Positions 58,841 through 64,000 of a stretch of 64,000 nt of DNA are shown here, in pieces. A model generated the notes under the pieces. The model was not told where the DNA came from, ran no database searches, and saw nothing but the letters and a program-made list of their open reading frames with translations. Made by a program: the position numbers and the translations under genes. Every line of letters starts with the position of its first letter. The stretch's first letter is position 1. The stretch is taken from contig OZ234493.1 of assembly GCA_965153455.1 (NCBI GenBank), positions 2,976,001 through 3,040,000 of the forward strand, in the 5' to 3' direction. The stretch is from Sphagnum compactum (Eukaryota; Bryophyta; Sphagnopsida; Sphagnales).

Positions 58841-59293
58841 TGTGGTACACATGTATTTGTGTATGCTCTCGTCCATGTTATGTGTTTATGTGTGTATGTG
58901 AGTATGGTATGTCAGCGATGTATGTTGTATGACGATATGTATTCGCACGACAGCTGTCATGACCATATGTGTGTTAGCTATAACATATAGTGTGCTATGG
59001 TAGCAAGTAGTGCCTACTTAGGGTTTCTAGGTTTAGGGTTAGAGGAGAGTGGCTCTTATGGTAGGACCCACCCTTATGTTGTGAATGGGGGTATAAAGTG
59101 TGAGAGAGGGCTCAAAGAACATAGTTCTTTGAGTTGAGCCTAGAGCGTTGGGAGTAATTAGAATTAGTGGAGCTTCGAGCTATGGTGTCCCGTTAGCATC
59201 GGCCTAGATTCTCTGGGTGGAGTGGGCTTGGCTTGACTTTATGTGTTTGCATCACGAGTTTTATGAAAGTAGATCTTTCTCATGACATTTTCA
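58841..59293 (+). repeat. Complete 3' LTR (453 bp)
   Basis: Starts TGTGGTACACATG and ends CATTTTCA, so it has TG...CA termini. It contains TATAAAG at 59092-59098, the start-site palindrome at 59111-59133, the palindrome GACAGCTGTC near 58948-58957, and a telomere-like TTTAGGGTT motif. It matches the partial 5' LTR and the inverted LTR with scattered substitutions. Confidence 0.92.
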
Positions 59294-59295
59294 GT

Positions 59296-59407
59296 TGTGG
59301 TACACATGTATTTGTGTATGCTCTCGTCCATGTTATGTGTTTGTGTGTGTATGTGAGTATGGTATGTCAACGATGTATGTTGTATGACGATATGTATTCG
59401 CACGATA
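59296..59407 (+). repeat. Partial LTR (first ~110 bp) after the 3' LTR
   Basis: Begins at TGTGGTACACATGTATTTGT, only 2 bp (GT) after the end of the complete 3' LTR, and runs to ATTCGCACGA, where it stops. This is the same LTR position at which the 5' LTR copy begins. It is followed by ACACT and then copia sequence. Confidence 0.88.
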
Positions 59408-59439
59408 ACACTCTCATTTTGTCAAGGTACTCTTGAAGA

Positions 59440-60180
59440 ATCAAGCCTAGGAGTTGTTACATGCACTTGAAGTGCTTTGGTGCAAGAACAGGCTTTGTTA
59501 GGGCATCAGTGTCCATGTCTAATGTGGAACAATTTTGAAAAGAGACTTCTTTTGCATTCATCATCTCCCTGACAAAGTGGTGTTGTATGTCCATATGTTT
59601 AGTTCGCTTGTGGTGAACAAGGTTTTTGATTAATGCTAGATTTCCTTGGTTGTCATTAAAGGTTATTGTAGCATCCTTTGTGGAAAACCCAACTCCTATA
59701 GCAACTTTCTAAGCCACATGGCTTCTTTAGTGGCAAATGAAGCTACCATGTATTATGTTTTCATCGATGAGAGGGCCACAATTGGTTGCTTCTTACTCAC
59801 CCAATTTACAACTCCCAGTACAAATGCAAACCAAGTTGTGGACTTCCTAAAGTCTAAATCTCCACCCCAATATGATTCTGAAAAACCCTTGAAGGTTATT
59901 CCCTCTTCATCTCCTCAATATTGTAACCACAAATCTTGCGTTCTTTGAAGGTATTGAAAGATTCTCTTGGCAGCTACCTAGTGTTTTCTAAAGGGGTCTA
60001 ACATGAATTGACTAATTATGCTCATTGATTTAGAAAAATATGGTTTAGTAGCAACCATTACATACATAAGGTTACCCACAAGTTCCTTGTATGGCATGTC
60101 CATCATCTCTTAGATTTCCTATAAGGTTTTTGGTGTAATATTTTTGCCCAGTTTACTAATGGTTTCTAAAAGCGTCACTA
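59440..60180 (-). pseudogene. Copia RNase H fragment
   Basis: Read on the minus strand this gives ELVGNLMYVMVATKPYFSKS, then AAKRIFQYLQRTQDLWLQY, WLRKLLEELGF and NDNQGNLALIKNLVHHKRTK, followed by HMDIQHHFVREMM and the polyprotein end LAPKHFKCM. These are standard C-terminal blocks of Ty1/copia Pol. Stop codons interrupt it at several points. Confidence 0.82.
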
Positions 60181-61990
60181 TTACAAAAGTGGAGTGTAAT
60201 TCACTAGCCTAAATCACTATTGGACCTTAAAAATGAAATAAGCTCACTGCACTTTAGTGATTTCACCTTGGTTAAAGTTATTTCATATCACATTGTGTTT
60301 CATTATTGATTGACATTATTCACTATTATAATTTACTGTGATAAATAAATTTATTTTTATGTTATTGTTTTGAATACCTTGTGTTATTTTATGATATACC
60401 TTATATTATTTTAAGTTATTTTAGTTATTCTAACTTATACTCTAACTTATTATAAGTTATTATAGGCTATAATAAATTATTATACCTTAAACTATTATAC
60501 ATTATTATACTTTAAGGTATCCTAGTTAGTTTATTATAAAAATTTTACTTCAAATTATTTTAAATTAAATTATTCAACTAACCTTAGGCTATACCTTAAA
60601 TTATTTTATTTTAAATTAATATATGTTATTTCAAATTATAATTTATGTTATTATAAAGTATTTTATCCTAAGTATAACAATTTCAAATAATCTAAAATAT
60701 AATATAATGACCTAAGGTAAAATAACCAAAAATAACCACCAATATAATAACCATCAATAAAATATATAAGCACTAATAAAATAGTCACTAATAGCCACTA
60801 ATAGAATAACCAACAATAGCTGCAAAACCAATAGTCATAAATAGTTTATGTTAATATAGCCTAAAATAACCAATAATAGCATAAGGTGAAAAAACTTTCA
60901 ATAGCAAAAAACAACCAACAATAACTCTACATAGCCAAAAATAGCCTAAGATGAAATAGCTTAGAATAGCCAAAAATAACTTGGAATAACTGCAAATAAC
61001 CTAAAGTGAAATAGCCTATAATAGCAAAAAATAACATCAAAAGTAACTTACAATATTCAGATATAATCTAAGGTTTAATAGCTTAAAATAGTCCAAAATA
61101 ACATAAAATAACCAAAAATAACTAAAGGTGAAATAACTAAAAATAATTAAAAATAACTAATAATAACCATAAACAGTTGTGAGATAACTTAGAATAATGA
61201 AAAGTAACCCTAAAATAGTTGAAAGTAGCTTAACATAGGTAGTATTATTATATTAGCAAAAACATTTATCCATTTATTAAACATTTTGTTTTTCAAAAAA
61301 AAATTCATTGAAATGTTATTGAATAATGATTTTCACAAAAAAAAATTGTGCAAATGATTTTACATTTTTAAAAGGAAATAAATGTAATTATGTACATTAT
61401 TGAAAAAAAAATTAAATTAAACTTTAATCATTTCATTTGGACAAAATCTAAATAAGATATGAATTTTCAAAGTTTATGTTTTTGTAATGTTTAAAATGAA
61501 ATATTTGATAAATAGAACGCAGCATAACACATTATCACAATAATTGTGGTGCCTTGATTGTAGGGGTGTTTGCCTTCATCCTAGAGGTCAAAAGATCAAA
61601 CCTCACAAATGGTGTATTTATGGTCAATAATGATAAGTTGACCAAATATTTTCCTATGTAGTTCCCTAAAGTAGGTGCCTAGTTAAATTGATTACATGGC
61701 CTATGTACCTAGGCTAAATTTTAAACCTAGCATAGGTAATGACACATGTCAATAATTCATAGGATGAAAATCATAAAAATATCAATAATATTAAATATAA
61801 CACTAAGTATTAAATCATTTAAATTTAATTGATATCCATGCTACTTAGTTAATTAACTAGCAAGTAAAATGGTTTGATAAATTTGTATTTCACTAGGTGT
61901 TAGTGGACTAATTCACTGTCTTTGACAACTAGTCTTCATCCAATTGGGGGTTGACCAATTTCACCCTGGTAAAAATGTCCAAATTCGCTC
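60181..61990. repeat. AT-rich insertion with a degenerate short repeat
   Basis: This segment splits the copia RT. From about 60350 to 60670 it is dominated by TTATTATAAGTTATT-like words, and from about 60700 to 61250 by AATAACCAAAAATAGCC-like words with a loose period of roughly 10-13 bp. The two halves are partly complementary, so the region could fold back on itself. No coding content. The boundaries are where copia homology stops and resumes. Confidence 0.6.
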
Positions 61991-62907
61991 AAAATCTAAT
62001 GAAACCTAAAATGAACTAAAATGCATTTTGTTGTAGAGTGTAGACATAGGTTTACAACTTTCCATGCCGAACCACTTAAAAATTTTGTTGATGTATTTTG
62101 GCTGACCAAGCTTAATGGTTCTACGCTACTAATCTCTCGTTACTTAGATCCCAAGAAAAAATGCAAGATCCCCTAAGTCTTTCATTTTAAACTCCTGTGA
62201 CAGAAATGTTTTCACTCTTTCAACTGTTGCGATCTCCTAGTTAAAAATCAATAAGTCATCTATGTATAATGCTAAGAATGATGACTCTTGGTTTTTCAAG
62301 TAATAAATACTAGGATTTGTTTGACATTTTTTGAATCCTAGATTGAAAAGGAAAAAATCCATTGTTTCACTCCTTTTGGTTTTTTCTAGAACAAAATCTT
62401 TTTGTGTGAAGTAATGCCTACTTCTTCATTGAAGACCAGATCAACTTGGAGGTCTCCTTGTTGACCAATTTGTACATTTTAAAGTTCTAGTCATAACCTA
62501 CAAGGATGTATCTTATGCTCTTTGAATCCAATTTCGTTTTGGTCTAACTGGGTCTATGAATGTAAGGGTCACAACCAAAAACTCATAAATAATTCACTAT
62601 AGGTTTTCTCCCATTCCAAAGTTTTTCAAATGTTATTCCTTGAATTGCTTTGTGGGGAGATCCAGCCTTTAAATATGTGGTCATTACAACTTTTGCCTAG
62701 TATATCGGTTCCAAATTGCATTGGTGAAACATGCAGTGTGTTATTTCAATAATTGTGTGATTTAGTCGTTTGGCCATTCCATTTTTTTGGGGTGTGTATG
62801 GTGTTGATTTAATGCTAAATTTTGTTCAATTTCAAAAATGCTTGGAATTCTTACGACAAGAATTCACCTTTGTTTTCACTTCTCAAGATCTTGATCTTTT
62901 TTCCAGT

Positions 62908-63186
62908 CTATCTTTCTATGAGCACCTTGAACTCTTGGAATTTTGAAAAGCATTCTCCCTTGCTCTCCAAAATGTAAATGAAATATTTATGAAAGTAATC
63001 ATCTATGAAAGATACAAAGTATCTTGTTCTGCCAAAAGATGGAGTTTTAGCTAGTGCCCAAACATTGGTGTGAATTAATTCCAACATTTTTTTTGCACGC
63101 AACCTTCCTTCTTTCAAGGAATGTTTCCCTGTGTTGCTTGCCTTAAACACACCTTTGACAAATATTGAGCTTTGCTCCCTTGTCAA
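62908..63186 (-). pseudogene. Copia integrase fragment
   Basis: The longest open piece of the copia element, 92 codons. It begins inside the HHCC region and includes SFGRTRYFVSFIDDYFHKYF, where the first catalytic aspartate of the integrase core and the typical FIDDY motif lie. The rest of the core is missing from this frame because of later stops, and the downstream sequence near 62540-62700 continues the homology in other frames. Confidence 0.8.
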
Positions 63187-64000
63187 TGTTAATGCCTTCC
63201 ACGAGGTTACTTTCTGACAACATCTTCACATTTTCTACACCTAGATGCCCCAATCGCTCATGCCATAGCTAGATATTATTTGATTCCTTAGAAATAATTA
63301 AACCTTTGACTATCTCTGTTGACTTTGTCTCACATTGTAGTCAATATAAACCATTTTCTTTCAAACCAAGTCCAATTACTTTCTTTTGTTTGTTCATGGT
63401 GACACACCTTTTTCCTCCAAATTCAAAAACATGGCCCAATGAAGTTTGCTTTTGTTACAGAGAAAAGTTTTGTTGCCAATCTAGGGACGTGCAAGACATT
63501 AGAAAGGACAACGTCAACAATTTCATTTCCTCCCACTAACATGGATACCTTTATATCTCCTCTACCAATAGCTTTTTAAGCAAAATTATCGCCCATGTAG
63601 ATTTCGATGGGTGAAATTGATTCATAATTTTTGAACCAGATTCGTTCATGAAATAGATGTGCAAATGGATTAAAATCTATGTTCCACACTATGGATCCAC
63701 ATGAAACAGACAAAGAAAACACAAAGGCTTCCTAGTATCTTCATTTCCTACTTCAACTATATTATTTTGCTCTCCTCTCCTCTTGGAATCAGCTGTTTTC
63801 TTTTTACTTTCCCTTGCCCAATGCCCAACTTCCTTATAGTAGTTACAAATGTCTCTTGACTTGTTTCTACTAACTTAGGACTCTAACCCTTTTTGAGTTA
63901 ATACAAGTGCAGTTTTGGTCAACAACTTAGAGGACCTAGACTTCTCTTTTCTCATCAATTCCTCATTCAACAAGCTAGTTGCTATGACCTCCCAAGTAAA

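Larger units (their letters stand above)
48898..59407 (+). mobile_element. Ty3/gypsy retrotransposon with DNA methylase and PHD
   Basis: A decayed LTR retrotransposon of about 10.5 kb. Order: truncated 5' LTR, primer site, ~1 kb leader, gag with zinc knuckles, aspartic protease, DNMT3-like cytosine methylase, reverse transcriptase, RNase H, integrase, PHD finger, purine tract, complete 3' LTR (453 bp), then a second partial LTR. Protease before RT and integrase after RNase H is the Ty3/gypsy order. Coding blocks share one frame or sit one shift away, so the ancestor probably made one long Gag-Pol polyprotein. It is inactive now because of at least nine stops, several frameshifts, an internal rearrangement at 55.40-56.12 kb and a ~400 bp insertion near 56.73 kb. 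ACACT lies just outside both ends and may be a target-site duplication. Confidence 0.9.
59408..64000 (-). mobile_element. Ty1/copia retrotransposon, decayed, runs off the window
   Basis: Minus-strand pieces appear in copia order from high to low coordinates. Near 63800-63870 a zinc-knuckle-like CNYYKEVGHWARE. Near 63195-63290 the GAG-pre-integrase domain (LWHERLGHLGVENVKML). At 62908-63186 integrase (RTRYFVSFIDDYFHKYF). Near 62040-62400 RT with the catalytic LYIDDLL. At about 59440-60180 the RT end and RNase H (NDNQGNLALIKNLVHHKRTK). Integrase before RT is diagnostic of copia. Stops and frameshifts are frequent. The 3' end is cut off where the gypsy element begins, so I find no LTR; the 5' end lies beyond 64000. 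Confidence 0.85.

Noticed and set aside
48898-59407. Idea that the true LTR boundaries are at the permuted ends (GTCATG...CACGA)
   Set aside because: The 5' side would then need the first ~110 LTR bases after 49235, but the primer site is there instead; the inverted LTR at 55666-56115 also confirms TG...CA ends.

Overview
The window looks like nuclear DNA of a land plant. The evidence is a split gene with the full plant HEN1 domain order, a nepenthesin/CDR1-type aspartic protease gene with introns, TTTAGGG-type telomere-like motifs in several spacers, and many Ty3/gypsy, Ty1/copia, LINE-like and hAT-like relics in long AT-rich spacers. A DNMT3-like methylase domain, a type flowering plants are generally thought to lack, hints at a non-seed plant (lycophyte, fern or moss). 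That lineage guess is inference.

Layout. 1-5.0 kb: spacer with simple repeats, a 3-unit tandem repeat and telomere-like motifs. 5.0-8.5 kb: possible minus-strand gene remnants, unidentified, with one convincing exon at 6928-7182. 8.64-14.4 kb: a HEN1 small-RNA 2'-O-methyltransferase gene in nine exons on the plus strand, with a 52-55 bp tandem repeat just before the start codon and one apparent frameshift in exon 3. 16.03-17.66 kb and 43.07-44.98 kb: two inverted copies of one dispersed repeat. 17.7-29.5 kb: AT-rich spacer with no gene I can support. 29.8-32.9 kb: a four-exon secreted aspartic protease gene. Pieces of further copies lie at 44.98-45.77 kb (an intron) and about 47.88-48.48 kb (5' end), so this was probably a small tandem family. 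35.2-36.65 kb: relic of a hAT-like/DUF4371-type protein on the minus strand. 39.1-41.8 kb: relic of a LINE-like reverse transcriptase, broken by a foldback MITE.

48.9-59.4 kb is the main point of interest: a decayed Ty3/gypsy retrotransposon. Its polyprotein runs gag, zinc knuckles, protease, a DNMT3-like cytosine-5 DNA methyltransferase, reverse transcriptase, RNase H, integrase, and a C-terminal PHD finger. So the element carried both an apparent writer of DNA methylation and an apparent reader of chromatin. The 16 bases immediately after its 5' LTR are an exact reverse complement of LTR bases about 20 nt downstream of the TATA box, which suggests Tf1-like self-priming rather than tRNA priming. 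Its ends are circularly permuted: the 5' LTR lacks its first ~110 bp, while those same ~110 bp follow the 3' LTR after a 2-bp junction, as expected from a 2-LTR circle opened inside an LTR. A fourth, inverted LTR joined to a piece of the element's own leader sits inside RNase H, which resembles autointegration. Most of the stop codons look like C-to-T (or G-to-A) changes.

59.4-64.0 kb: a decayed Ty1/copia element on the minus strand, abutted by the gypsy element, split by a 1.8 kb AT-rich repetitive insertion, and running off the window end.
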